From the NCBI GenBank assembly GCA_003028315.1, contig CP028150.1, forward strand, positions 124,001 to 188,000: a DNA stretch of 64,000 nt, written 5' to 3'. A program made the translations under genes and the position numbers. The DNA comes from Neisseria mucosa (GTDB lineage: Bacteria > Pseudomonadota > Gammaproteobacteria > Burkholderiales > Neisseriaceae). Below, in pieces: positions 47,426 through 56,208 of the stretch (the first letter of the stretch is position 1; each line of letters opens with the position of its first letter). The notes beneath the pieces are model-generated. The model was not told the DNA's origin and searched no databases. It saw nothing but the letters and a program-made list of their open reading frames with translations.

Positions 47426-48322
47426 TCAGGCGCTCTGTGCAAGCTGGGTTCTGTATGCGACAGGACTCAGCTTTTTCAATTTCAAACTGCAACGCTCCCG
47501 GTTGTAGTAATCCATATAGTCATCTATCTGCTTCATCAATTCATCTACTGTCAATTCACCTGCGTTATAGAAACACTCCGTCTTCAACACCGCAAAGAAG
47601 CTCTCCATCGGCGCATTGTCCCAGCAGTTCGCCTTACGCGACATGCTTTGAACCATGGAATGTTTTGCAATCAATTTCCTATATTCCGCCGTACGGTACA
47701 GCACACCTTGGTCGGAATGCAGCATTGTTCCCTTATCAGTCAGACGGGGTGTGGCTTTTTCGAGCATTTCCTTCACCATTTCGCTGTCGGCTCTGCGGCT
47801 CATGGCGTAGGCGACGATTTCTCGGTTGAACAAGTCCAAGATTGGCGAGAGGTACAGTTTGCCGTCGCTTCCTTTGAGTTCGGTCACGTCGGTCAGCCAT
47901 TTTTCGTTGGGCTTTCGGGCTTTGAACCGGCGTTTGAGGAGGTGTTCCGATATCTCGCCCATGGCGGGATGGCGGTAGGCTTTTTTCGCCCGTATGAGGG
48001 CTTTCAGTTCCAACTGCTTCATCAGCCGCGCCGCTTTTTTGCGGTTCCAACCCAATGCGGCGGCAATGCGCCTTTGTCCGTAGCGTCCTTTATGCCGCCG
48101 GTAGGTTTCGACTAGGAGGGCTTTGTCGGCTGCGTCGGGGTCGGGTCGGTCTTGGTGATGGTAGTAAAAGCTGCTTTTGGGCAGGTTTGCGATGTGCAGC
48201 AGGTATTTGAGCGGGTGTTGCGCCCTCAGTGTTTGGACGGTTTGGCTTTGTCCTTTGCGGTCTGCTTTTGGCTGAGGGCTTTTAACTCCTTTAGGTAGGC
48301 AACCTCTGCACGCATATAGCAC
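47426..48322 (-). CDS. IS3-family transposase OrfB, copy B
   Basis: 298 residues from a GTG at 48322. HTH_21-like region (YRRHKGRYGQRRIAAALGWN) then the rve core with TDVTELKG, HSDQGVLYRT and ESFFAVLKTE as the D-D-E triad. The frame is -1 relative to OrfA and overlaps its end by 97 bases, as expected for an OrfAB fusion made by frameshifting. It differs from copies A and C at several residues (for example LELKALIRAKKAY for MGLKAKIRAKKAY). Confidence 0.92.
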   Translation of the reverse strand: MLYACRGCLPKGVKSPQPKADRKGQSQTVQTLRAQHPLKYLLHIANLPKSSFYYHHQDRPDPDAADKALLVETYRRHKGRYGQRRIAAALGWNRKKAARLMKQLELKALIRAKKAYRHPAMGEISEHLLKRRFKARKPNEKWLTDVTELKGSDGKLYLSPILDLFNREIVAYAMSRRADSEMVKEMLEKATPRLTDKGTMLHSDQGVLYRTAEYRKLIAKHSMVQSMSRKANCWDNAPMESFFAVLKTECFYNAGELTVDELMKQIDDYMDYYNRERCSLKLKKLSPVAYRTQLAQSA

Positions 48323-48576
48323 AACTCTTCAATAAGCTCTGCCTGCGTTTTTTCTTGGTCGGGTTTATCTGCGATGAAGGGGTTTTTGCGGTGTTGTGTC
48401 ATGGTTTTGGATTGGGGATGTTCGAGTGCGCCGATACCGCCTTCTTGATAGGCGCGTATCCATCGTCGCAGGTGGGTTCGGGAAATGCCGTAGTGGTCTG
48501 CGGTACGCTGTTGGCTGCGTATATGCAGGTAGTGGAGTACGGCTTGGTATTTGAAGTGTAATGTATATTTGCTCAT
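48226..48576 (-). CDS. IS3-family OrfA, copy B
   Basis: 116 residues from the ATG at 48574-48576. It is the same helix-turn-helix protein as in copies A and C, with one visible change (KTMTQHRK for KTMPQHRK). Confidence 0.9.
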   Translation of the reverse strand: MSKYTLHFKYQAVLHYLHIRSQQRTADHYGISRTHLRRWIRAYQEGGIGALEHPQSKTMTQHRKNPFIADKPDQEKTQAELIEELCYMRAEVAYLKELKALSQKQTAKDKAKPSKH

Positions 48577-48864
48577 AAAAAAACTGCACCTTGTGAGTTG
48601 GAGGGGATGTCCAACTTTTGGGGTGCAGTTCACTTTCAGACGACCTTTTTTAGATTGGTTTTTATAAACAGTGTGCGTGAATTGAAAATCTTGTTGTGCT
48701 GCCAATTGAAAGAAAATTTAATGCTGTTCTTTCTATCTCAGTATGTTTTGTGTAGGCAGGGTAGAATGAACGGGTTAATGAATAAAATATATCGTAAATG
48801 AAGTGGGGATGTTATTTGTCCCAAACCTGCGTTGATAGGGGATTACATATTTCTTGGAACTCAT

Positions 48865-48897
48865 AAAAAACGCACCTTGTTTAAAGGTGCGTTTTTT
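48865..48897. terminator. intrinsic terminator of the cytochrome c5 gene
   Basis: AAAAAACGCACCTT-gttt-AAGGTGCGTTTTTT, 29 bp beyond the leftward stop; usable in both directions. The rest of the gap 48633-48925 shows only the right DUS arm. Confidence 0.92.
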
Positions 48898-48925
48898 ATG
48901 GGATATATGGCGTTTTTTGAACAAA

Positions 48926-49783
48926 TCAGAATTTAGCGCCTGATTGGTTTGCCATGTAGTCGACCGCTGCTTTGACTTCATCGTCGCTCAGACCGGCGTT
49001 GCCGCCTTTTGCAGGCATGGCGTTGAAGCCTTCGAGAGCGTGTTTGTGCAGGGTTTCTTTACCTTGTTTGATGCGCGAAGCCCATTCGTCTTTTTTACCT
49101 ATACCTGGAATGCCGGGGACTGCGCCGCCATGACATGCCTGACAGGTTGCTTCGAAAACTTTTTTACCGTCTGCGCCGGAGGCTGCAGGAGCGGCTGCGC
49201 CTTTGTCTTCGGCTTTAGGTGCATCGGCTGCGGGGGCAGAGCCGGCAGCGGCCGGTGCGGAGGCGGCTGCATTGCCTGAAGCGGCTTGATCGGCAGGCGC
49301 TGCGGCATCCGGATCAGGGAAGGTGCCGCCGCTCTTGTTCGCCATGTAAGTGATGACGCGTTTGAGTTCTTGGTCGGTCAAATCGGCTGCGCCGCCTTTT
49401 GCAGGCATGGCGTTAAAGCCGTTCAGAGCGTGTTGGAAAAGGGTATCGAAGCCTTGTGCGATACGGGGAGCCCAGTCGCTGTTGTGTTCAACTTTCGGTG
49501 CGTTGGGTACAGAGCTGTCTGTGCCGTGACACTGGATACAGATTTTGTTGAAAATCTGATCGCCTTTGCGTTCGCCTACCGGAATGCCGTCTCCCAAGGT
49601 AAGCTGTCCTACGGGCTGGATGCGGGTTTGGGTGGCGGTTTCGGAAGATTGGGCAACGTCTGCATACGAGCCGCTGCCCGCCAATTTGATGAGGAAGTAA
49701 ATGACTGCAATGGCAATAACGATACCGCTCACAAGGGTAAACAATGCAGAGCCTTGGGCTTTGGAGTCGCGGAGTTGTTTCAT
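48926..49783 (-). CDS. cycB: membrane-anchored di-heme cytochrome c5
   Basis: 285 residues. An uncleaved N-terminal helix (FTLVSGIVIAIAVIYFLIKL) anchors two cytochrome c domains with heme motifs CIQCH (residues 82-86) and CQACH (214-218). The domains are joined by an Ala/Pro-rich linker (about 155-205). Both contain GFNAMPAKGG with the Met heme ligand, so they arose by duplication. In Neisseria this type carries electrons from the bc1 complex to terminal reductases. The symbol follows my recollection of meningococcal naming. Confidence 0.9.
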   Translation of the reverse strand: MKQLRDSKAQGSALFTLVSGIVIAIAVIYFLIKLAGSGSYADVAQSSETATQTRIQPVGQLTLGDGIPVGERKGDQIFNKICIQCHGTDSSVPNAPKVEHNSDWAPRIAQGFDTLFQHALNGFNAMPAKGGAADLTDQELKRVITYMANKSGGTFPDPDAAAPADQAASGNAAASAPAAAGSAPAADAPKAEDKGAAAPAASGADGKKVFEATCQACHGGAVPGIPGIGKKDEWASRIKQGKETLHKHALEGFNAMPAKGGNAGLSDDEVKAAVDYMANQSGAKF

Positions 49784-49995
49784 TTGGTAGGCCTCGCCGT
49801 TAGGTTAGGTTGTGCTTTGAGTTATAGTTTGGTGTGTTAAACGCAGTTAACAATATTTTGCTGGATTATACTGAATTCACAAGGGCTTTCCAATCGCTCT
49901 TGTGGAAAATATACGCAAAGGCGGCGGTTTTTTGCCGCCTGTTAAGGGGTGGGTTGTGTATGTTGTTGATTATTTTGTGGGATTTTTCTTCAAAT

Positions 49996-50023
49996 TTGTC
50001 TTGTTTGCGCCATCCTGCATAAT
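49996..50023 (+). promoter_or_regulatory. candidate promoter of the tRNA gene
   Basis: TTGTCT and CATAAT are separated by 16 bp and end 46 bp before the tRNA. It is the best match in the region, but unsupported beyond the hexamers. Confidence 0.4.
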
Positions 50024-50069
50024 AGGCTTTGCCAACAGGCGGGATTTGCGTTAATCTTACGCCTTCTTC

Positions 50070-50145
50070 GCACCCATAGCTCAGTTGGAAGAGTGTCAGT
50101 TTCCGAAGCTGGAGGTCACAGGTTCGATCCCTGTTGGGTGCGCCA
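50070..50145 (+). tRNA. tRNA-Arg (anticodon CCG)
   Basis: The 76 bases fold as a cloverleaf: acceptor GCACCCA/TGGGTGC, D arm GCTC-AGTTGGAA-GAGT, anticodon loop TTCCGAA with CCG at positions 34-36, T arm ACAGG-TTCGATC-CCTGT, discriminator G and encoded CCA. It reads CGG codons. The GAGT and the G-U pairs in the anticodon stem are wobble pairs, still acceptable. Confidence 0.94.
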
Positions 50146-50154
50146 ATTATAGAG

Positions 50155-50193
50155 AGGCCGTCTGAAAGATGAAAATTTTTCGGGCGGCCTTTT
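50155..50193 (+). terminator. terminator of tRNA-Arg built on an AG-DUS
   Basis: AGGCCGTCTGAA (50155-50166, the minority DUS form) begins a stem closed by CGGGCGGCCT followed by TTTT. Only one arm is a true DUS. Confidence 0.8.
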
Positions 50194-50222
50194 GATTTAC
50201 TTCAAATAAAACTACATCGGGT

Positions 50223-50234
50223 TTCAGACGACCT
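50223..50234 (-). repeat. single DUS after the aminotransferase gene
   Basis: TTCAGACGACCT followed by TTTTGC, 16 bp beyond the leftward stop at 50250. Confidence 0.85.
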
Positions 50235-50249
50235 TTTGCTTTTTGCGTT

Positions 50250-51443
50250 TTATTTCAGCACTTCGGCAAACGCATCGGCAACATAGGCGATATTCGAAGC
50301 ATTCAGCCCGGCGACGCACATCCTGCCTGAATCCAGCAGGTAAACGGCAAATTCGTCGCGCAGCCTGCGGACTTGTTCTACGCTCAATCCTGTGTAGCTG
50401 AACATGCCGCGCTGTTTGATGAAATAAGTGAAATCGCGGTCAGGGATTTGGACGGTCAATACGTCGTAAAGTTTCTGCCGCATGGCGCGGATGCGGTCGC
50501 GCATGACATAGACTTCATTTTGCCACAAGGCGTAAAGCTCGGGGTTGTTCATCACGTCGGCGGCGATATAGGCGCCATGTGCGGGCGGGCTGGAGTAGAT
50601 GCGGCGGACGGTGAATTTGAGTTGTCCGAACACCAATTCCGCTTCTTCTTTATTCGGGCAAACCACGCTCAAGCCGCCGACGCGCTCGCCGTAGAGCGAC
50701 AGGTTTTTCGAGAAGGAATTGCTGACGAACAGCGGCAATTCCATTTCCACCGCTTTGCGGATGGCGTAGGCATCGCTGTCCAAATCGCCGCCGAAGCCTT
50801 GGTAGGCGATGTCCATAAACGGAATCAGTTTGCGCGTTTTGATGATTTGCAACACTTCGTCCCATTGCTGTTCCGACATATCCACGCCGGTCGGATTGTG
50901 GCAGCAGGGGTGTAGGATTAGGACGCTGTGTTCGGGCAGGGTGTTGAAAAACGCGGTCATTTCGTCGAATTTGACGCCGACGGTGGCGGGGTCGTAATAA
51001 GGATAAGTGCCGACCTCGAAACCGGCGCCTTCAAAAATGCCGCGGTGGTTGTCCCAAGTCGGGTCGCTGACGTAGGCGCGCGCTGCGGGGAACCAGCGGT
51101 GCAGGAAATCCGCCCCGACTTTGAGCGCGCCTGAGCCGCCCAAAGTTTGTACGGTAACGATGCGCCCTTGTGCGAGCGCGGGGTTGTCTTTGCCGAACAA
51201 TAAATGCTGCACCGCGCTGCGGTAAGTGTTCAAGCCCTCCATCGGCAGGTAGGGCGACGGCGCAGGCGTAGCGGCGCGGGCGGTTTCGGCACGGCTCACG
51301 GATTCCAATACGGGCATTTTGCCTTCATCGTCGAAATAAATGCCTATGCTCAAATTGACTTTTTCAGGGCGCGGGTCGTTTTTGAAGGTTTCGACCAAAC
51401 TCAAAATCGGGTCGCCGGGGTAGTATTCGACGTGGCGGTACAT
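50250..51443 (-). CDS. tyrB: aromatic amino acid (aspartate-type) aminotransferase
   Basis: 397 residues of class I aminotransferase, subfamily I-alpha. The substrate loop [18 protein letters not shown], the Asn/His core [13 protein letters not shown] and the PLP-binding lysine in [16 protein letters not shown] with the phosphate-gripping Arg are all seen. It uses PLP to exchange amino groups between aromatic amino acids or aspartate and 2-oxoglutarate. The TyrB rather than AspC assignment rests on overall resemblance and is uncertain. Confidence 0.9.
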   Translation of the reverse strand: MYRHVEYYPGDPILSLVETFKNDPRPEKVNLSIGIYFDDEGKMPVLESVSRAETARAATPAPSPYLPMEGLNTYRSAVQHLLFGKDNPALAQGRIVTVQTLGGSGALKVGADFLHRWFPAARAYVSDPTWDNHRGIFEGAGFEVGTYPYYDPATVGVKFDEMTAFFNTLPEHSVLILHPCCHNPTGVDMSEQQWDEVLQIIKTRKLIPFMDIAYQGFGGDLDSDAYAIRKAVEMELPLFVSNSFSKNLSLYGERVGGLSVVCPNKEEAELVFGQLKFTVRRIYSSPPAHGAYIAADVMNNPELYALWQNEVYVMRDRIRAMRQKLYDVLTVQIPDRDFTYFIKQRGMFSYTGLSVEQVRRLRDEFAVYLLDSGRMCVAGLNASNIAYVADAFAEVLK

Positions 51444-51588
51444 GATGCTTCCTTTATCAGACGGATGGGGACGGGAAACCTGATTTTTGCATTAAACGGC
51501 AGGATTTGTAAAACGGGGTCGTCTGAAAGCTGCATGATGTTTTTAGACGACCTATAATTTCGTCTTCATTATTTTACGGAACACCATC

Positions 51589-52446
51589 ATGACCACGCGC
51601 ATCTGGCAGGCAGGCAGGTTTGAAATCGGTTTGGACAAGCCGAAAATCATGGGTATCGTCAACCTGACACCCGATTCTTTTTCCGACGGCGGCGTATATT
51701 CGCAAAACGCCCAAACAGCCTTGGCACACGCCGAACAGCTTCTAAAAGAGGGTGCGGACATTCTCGACATCGGCGGAGAATCGACGCGGCCGGGTGCGGA
51801 TTATGTTTCGCCTGAAGAAGAATGGGCGCGGGTTGCGCCTGTATTGGCGGAAGTGGCGGGGTGGGGCGTTCCTGTCAGTTTGGACACGCGCCGCACGGTG
51901 ATTATGGAAAAAGCGTTGGCGCTCGGCAGCGTCGATATTATTAATGATATAGCGGCGTTGACCGACGAGGGCGCGGTCGAATTGCTGGCGCGTCAGGCGG
52001 ACACGGGCATTTGCCTGATGCACATGCAGGGTTTGCCCGAAAACATGCAGATTAATCCCAAATATCAAGATGTGGTCGGCGAAGTGGTGCGGTATTTGAA
52101 AGAGAGGGCGGCGGAATGTATCGCGGCAGGCATCGCTCCGCAACGCATCACGCTTGATCCGGGTTTCGGTTTCGGCAAAAACCTGCAACACAATATCGCG
52201 CTGATGCGGCACTTGCCCGAATTGATGGCAGAAACGGGTTTCCCGCTGCTGATCGGTGTGTCGCGCAAACGCATGATAGGCGAGCTGACCGGCGAGGCGG
52301 ACGCAGCGGCGCGCGTACACGGCAGCGTGGCGGCGGCGCTGGCTTCCGTAGCACGCGGCGCGCAAATCGTGCGGGTGCATGATGTGAAGGCGACGGCGGA
52401 TGCGTTGAAGGTGTGGGATGCCTTAGGGCCTGCCGGCGTCCGATAG
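51589..52446 (+). CDS. folP: dihydropteroate synthase
   Basis: 285 residues. TIM-barrel signatures: [45 protein letters not shown] and [16 protein letters not shown], closing with [15 protein letters not shown]. It condenses p-aminobenzoate with dihydropterin pyrophosphate in folate synthesis and is the sulfonamide target. It is often transcribed with glmM, which follows here after about 285 bp that include a DUS hairpin. Confidence 0.96.
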   Translation: MTTRIWQAGRFEIGLDKPKIMGIVNLTPDSFSDGGVYSQNAQTALAHAEQLLKEGADILDIGGESTRPGADYVSPEEEWARVAPVLAEVAGWGVPVSLDTRRTVIMEKALALGSVDIINDIAALTDEGAVELLARQADTGICLMHMQGLPENMQINPKYQDVVGEVVRYLKERAAECIAAGIAPQRITLDPGFGFGKNLQHNIALMRHLPELMAETGFPLLIGVSRKRMIGELTGEADAAARVHGSVAAALASVARGAQIVRVHDVKATADALKVWDALGPAGVR

Positions 52447-52514
52447 TTTTCGTTTTGGAAGCAAAAAACCACTTGGAAAATGAAATGTCGGCAGCCCCTG
52501 AAGTGGTGATAAAG

Positions 52515-52553
52515 AGGTCGTCTGAAAAAGAGTTTTGAGGTTTCAGACGACCT
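52515..52553. terminator. inverted DUS pair after folP
   Basis: AGGTCGTCTGAA (52515-52526) and TTCAGACGACCT (52542-52553). It lies 69 bp beyond the folP stop. Confidence 0.85.
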
Positions 52554-52731
52554 GTTTGTTTAATACGGTTAACTTGTTTCGGATTTTGATAAGATAAGAA
52601 ACTATACCGCTCAGGCTCAATCTAATAACGCTAAACATAAATCCCAACAGGTTTGCATAAAATCCCCTATACTGCCCGTTATAACATTCACGGGTATTCT
52701 CATTTTAAAAACATCCTCACGGAGCAAATTT

Positions 52732-54069
52732 ATGGCAAAAAAATATTTCGGCACGGACGGCGTGCGCGGCGAAGTCGGTCAATTTCCGATTACCCCCGAT
52801 TTCGTATTGAAACTCGGTTATGCGGCGGGGCAGGTGTTGGTGCAACATGACGGCGGGCAGAAGCCGACCGTCCTGATCGGCAAAGACACGCGTATTTCCG
52901 GCTACATGCTTGAAGCCGCGCTGGTGGCGGGTTTTACCGCCGCAGGTGTCAACGTCATCCAAACCGGCCCGCTGCCTACGCCGGGTGTGGCTTATCTGAC
53001 CCGTGCGCTGCGTTTGTCCGCCGGCGTGATGATTTCCGCGTCGCACAACGTCTATTCCGACAACGGCATCAAATTCTTTGCCGAAGGCGGCGTGAAACTG
53101 AGTGATGAAATCGAGTTGGAAATCGAAGCCAAAATCGACGAGGAAATGAAAACCCAGCCGTCCGCCCGCCTCGGACGCGCCCGCCGCATCAACGGCGCGG
53201 ACGACCGTTACATCGAATTCTGCAAATCCACCTTCCCCAGCCATTTGGATTTGCGCGGCCTGAAATTGGTGGTCGATACCGCGCATGGCGCAGGCTATGA
53301 CGTTGCGCCCAAAGTGTTCCACGAACTCGGCGCGCAAGTCGTCAGCATCGGCGACGAACCCAACGGCTACAACATCAACGAAAAATGCGGCGCAACCCAT
53401 CCCAAAGCCTTGCAGGCTGCCGTATTGCAAAACGAAGCCGACTACGGCATCGCGTTGGACGGCGACGGCGACCGCCTGATGATGGTCGACCGCAACGGCA
53501 AAGTGTACGACGGCGACAGCCTGATTTACGTCATTGCCAAAGCCCGCGCCCGCGAAGGCATCAACATCGGCGGCGTGGTCGGTACGGTCATGACCAATAT
53601 GGCGATGGAAATTGCCCTGAAAGAGCAGGGCGTCGATTTCTGCCGAGCCAAAGTCGGCGACCGCTATGTGTTGGAACAACTGAACCAACGCGGCTGGCTC
53701 ATCGGCGGCGAAGCCAGCGGCCATATTTTGTGTATGGACAAACACAACACCGGCGACGGTATCATCTCCGCGCTGCAAGTTTTGGCGGCGCTGCAAATCC
53801 TGAACCAAGACCTTGCCACCGTTTGCGCCGACTGGCAGCCGTATCCGCAAACCATGATCAACGTGCGCATTCAAAAAGGTCAGAAATGGCAGGAAGCCTC
53901 GAAAGACGTATTGGCTGAAGTGGAAAAAGAACTCGAAGGCAAAGGCCGCGTCGTGTTGCGCGCATCGGGTACCGAGCCGGTCGTGCGCGTCATGGTCGAA
54001 GCGCGTCAGGCGGACTGGGCGAAAAAAGGTGCGGAACGCATCGCAGCAGCCATCACCGGCAAGCAGTAA
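52732..54069 (+). CDS. glmM: phosphoglucosamine mutase
   Basis: 445 residues, standard length. [20 protein letters not shown] opens domain 1; the active serine loop is [17 protein letters not shown]; the metal loop is [12 protein letters not shown]; the substrate loop [10 protein letters not shown]; the phosphate-binding loop [15 protein letters not shown]. It converts glucosamine-6-phosphate to glucosamine-1-phosphate for peptidoglycan and lipooligosaccharide. The start follows ACGGAGC. Confidence 0.97.
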   Translation: MAKKYFGTDGVRGEVGQFPITPDFVLKLGYAAGQVLVQHDGGQKPTVLIGKDTRISGYMLEAALVAGFTAAGVNVIQTGPLPTPGVAYLTRALRLSAGVMISASHNVYSDNGIKFFAEGGVKLSDEIELEIEAKIDEEMKTQPSARLGRARRINGADDRYIEFCKSTFPSHLDLRGLKLVVDTAHGAGYDVAPKVFHELGAQVVSIGDEPNGYNINEKCGATHPKALQAAVLQNEADYGIALDGDGDRLMMVDRNGKVYDGDSLIYVIAKARAREGINIGGVVGTVMTNMAMEIALKEQGVDFCRAKVGDRYVLEQLNQRGWLIGGEASGHILCMDKHNTGDGIISALQVLAALQILNQDLATVCADWQPYPQTMINVRIQKGQKWQEASKDVLAEVEKELEGKGRVVLRASGTEPVVRVMVEARQADWAKKGAERIAAAITGKQ

Positions 54070-54143
54070 TGCCGTCAAAAAATCAATCAGGTTTTTAGCA
54101 AACCTTGGAACTGCCGTCGTTTCCACGCAAGCGGGAACGGCGG

Positions 54144-54212
54144 TACAGTGGATTGATTTTAAATCAGGGCAAGGCGGGGAACGCCATGCCGGTTTAAGGT
54201 TAATCCATTGTG
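54144..54212. repeat. decayed, internally deleted Correia element
   Basis: About 69 bp begin TACAGTGGATTGATTTTAAA and end TTAATCCATTGTGA, with the two Correia ends recognisable but mutated and most of the core missing. A worn dRS3-like stretch lies just before it (about 54120). Confidence 0.7.
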
Positions 54213-54274
54213 ATTGTGTTTTTTAGGATTCGAGGTCGTCTGAAACACATCAATTCATATTGTTCACACCTATT

Positions 54275-55130
54275 AGACCTCTTGCGAAAGTATCCTGAAG
54301 ATTTACAATTCCCAAATGAAATACGAAAACCTAATCCAAAGAAGCGACAGGGAATTCAAACGGCTCACAGGTGTAACGCCCGTCCTTTTTCATGAAATGC
54401 TGCAAGTCACCACAGAAGCAGAAAGCCGGAAGGTCAAGTCGGGCAGGCCGCATACGCTCGGTTTGGCAGACCAACTGCTGCTTACCCTAAGTTATCTGCG
54501 CCATTATCATACCCAACTCGAATTGGCCGCTATCTACGGTCTTTCTGAAAGTAATGTCTGCCGCACCATCCGTAAAACTGAGGACGCTCTCATTCGTTGC
54601 AAACGCTTTTCCCTGCCAAAACACAAGAATCCGGGCGATCAAACGGTCATCATTGACGTTACCGAAAGCCCGATTGAACGTCCCAAAAAAACAGCGGCAG
54701 TATTACAGCGGCAAGAAAAAGCGACACACGGTTAAAATCCAAGTCATATACGGCAGAGAAACTGAAAAAATCATCAGCATCCAGACGGGGATGGGTGCTC
54801 AGCATGACATGCGTTTAGCCAAGAAGCACCTTGCAGAGCTTTATCCCTACAAAATAGTCATTGCGGATAGGGGTTATCAAGGATTGGCTAAAACCGGATT
54901 ACAGACCCCGAAAAAGAAATCTAAACATCATCCGCTGAACAAACAGGATAAAGAGGCGAACAGGTGGTTAGGCAAACTCAGAACCGTCATCGAGCACATC
55001 AACAGAAAAATTAAGATATTCAAAATCTTGTCGCTACCTTACCGCAACAGGCGGAAACGGTTCGGGTTAAGGGCAAATCTGATTGCAGGACTGGTTAATG
55101 CGATGGGATGAATATTTTCGCAAGAGGTCT
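54275..55130 (+). mobile_element. IS5-family insertion sequence (856 bp)
   Basis: Inverted ends AGACCTCTTGCGAAA and TTTCGCAAGAGGTCT. The triplet ATT lies on both flanks (54272-54274 and 55131-55133). It carries one transposase gene in two overlapping frames. It lies between a forward DUS (54233-54244) and a reverse DUS-like repeat (55158-55169). Confidence 0.9.
54316..55111 (+). CDS. IS5-family transposase in two frames joined at an A7 run
   Basis: The first frame (54316-54735) gives residues through VIIDVTESPIERPKK, with a DUF4096-like N-terminus and the first catalytic Asp. The second (within 54554-55111, +1 relative) continues KQRQYYSGKKKRHTVKIQ with the second Asp in VIADRGYQG and the Glu in RTVIEHINRK. 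The switch point is CCCAAAAAAACAG (A7, 54684-54690). Moving +1 there yields one uninterrupted transposase, so this is either programmed frameshifting, as in other IS5-group elements, or a frameshift mutation. Confidence 0.85.
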
Positions 55131-55238
55131 ATTTTCATAACCTTCCTTGTTATTTCTTTCAGACGACCCTATCTTTGGTAAAATACGACATTCAGTTCAA
55201 ATGAATTTCCCCTCCACATTACAACCGACGGATACGCC

Positions 55239-55922
55239 ATGTTTGCCTTTTTAGAAGCCTTTTTTGTCCAATACGGCTACGCAGCCGTGTTTTTCGTTTT
55301 GGTCATCTGCGGCTTTGGCGTACCGATTCCCGAAGATTTGACGCTGGTGACAGGCGGTGTGATTTCCGGCTTGGGGTACACCAATTCGCATTGGATGGTT
55401 GTCGTCGGTATGCTCGGCGTGTTGGCGGGCGACGGATTTATGTTTGTCGCCGGACGCTTGTGGGGGCAGAAAATCCTTAAGTTCAAACCGATTGCCCGCG
55501 TGATGACGCCCAAGCGTTACGCGCAGGTGCAGGAAAAATTCGACAAATACGGCAACTGGGTATTGTTCGTCGCCCGCTTCCTGCCCGGTTTGCGTACCGC
55601 CGTTTTCGTGACTGCGGGCATCAGCCGCAAAGTTTCCTATACCCGTTTCATTCTGATGGACGGGCTTGCCGCATTGATTTCCGTGCCGGTTTGGATTTAT
55701 TTGGGCGAATACGGTGCGAACAACATCGATTGGCTGATGGCAAAAATGCACAGCCTACAATCCGGCATCTTTACTGTTTTGGGTATATTGGCAGTGGTGT
55801 TGGCTTGGTTTTGGTGGAAAAAACGCCAGCGCCTCCAGTTCTACCGTACCAAATTGAGCGAAAAGCGGGCGCAGCGCAAAGCCGCCAAGGCAGCCAAAAA
55901 AGCCGCGCAAAGCGAACAATAA
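55239..55922 (+). CDS. DedA family membrane protein
   Basis: 227 residues. Family features are VICGFGVPIPEDLTLVTGG, the re-entrant-loop segment GDGFMFVAGRLWG and FVARFLPGLRTAVFVTAGISR with the conserved Arg residues. Four or five membrane segments are followed by a very basic tail (LSEKRAQRKAAKAAKKAAQ). DedA proteins act in lipid carrier (undecaprenyl-phosphate or phospholipid) flipping; the exact substrate here is not known. Confidence 0.92.
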   Translation: MFAFLEAFFVQYGYAAVFFVLVICGFGVPIPEDLTLVTGGVISGLGYTNSHWMVVVGMLGVLAGDGFMFVAGRLWGQKILKFKPIARVMTPKRYAQVQEKFDKYGNWVLFVARFLPGLRTAVFVTAGISRKVSYTRFILMDGLAALISVPVWIYLGEYGANNIDWLMAKMHSLQSGIFTVLGILAVVLAWFWWKKRQRLQFYRTKLSEKRAQRKAAKAAKKAAQSEQ

Positions 55923-56119
55923 AATCAAGTCCCCTGACAAGGTTGCCGATATTCAATAGTTTCCGTGTCTTTTTATCCCCAAAGCGGTATCTTCTGCCTT
56001 GGCAATCCTCACCAAGCGTCCAAGCTTGTTGAGGCGTCCGCCTTGAATCTCCCGCTTCGTGAATAAAAATCCACTTGGAAAATCAAATATCGGCAGTCTC
56101 GGGGTGCTTTTTCATTTCA

Positions 56120-56131
56120 AGGTCGTCTGAA
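56120..56131 (+). repeat. single DUS upstream of ansA
   Basis: AGGTCGTCTGAA; a reverse core TTCAGACGACCC lies 75 bp on (about 56195), immediately before the ansA start. Confidence 0.85.
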
Positions 56132-56208
56132 AACCGTCTGCGCCGCCAAATTGCCAGCCTGTCCGAAATATAGTTAAATAAGCCGCATCATTATTTTCAG
56201 ACGACCCG

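Larger units (their letters stand above)
47386..48632 (-). mobile_element. IS3-family (IS150-like) element, copy B, intact
   Basis: 1247 bp with ends TGAACTGGCCCCCAAATCTT and, inverted, TGAACTGCACCCCAAAAGTT. Both orfA and orfB are complete. Flanking triplets are GTT (left) and CTT (right), so no perfect 3-bp duplication is seen. It lies between the arms of a DUS hairpin (47359-47370 and 48635-48646). Confidence 0.93.
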
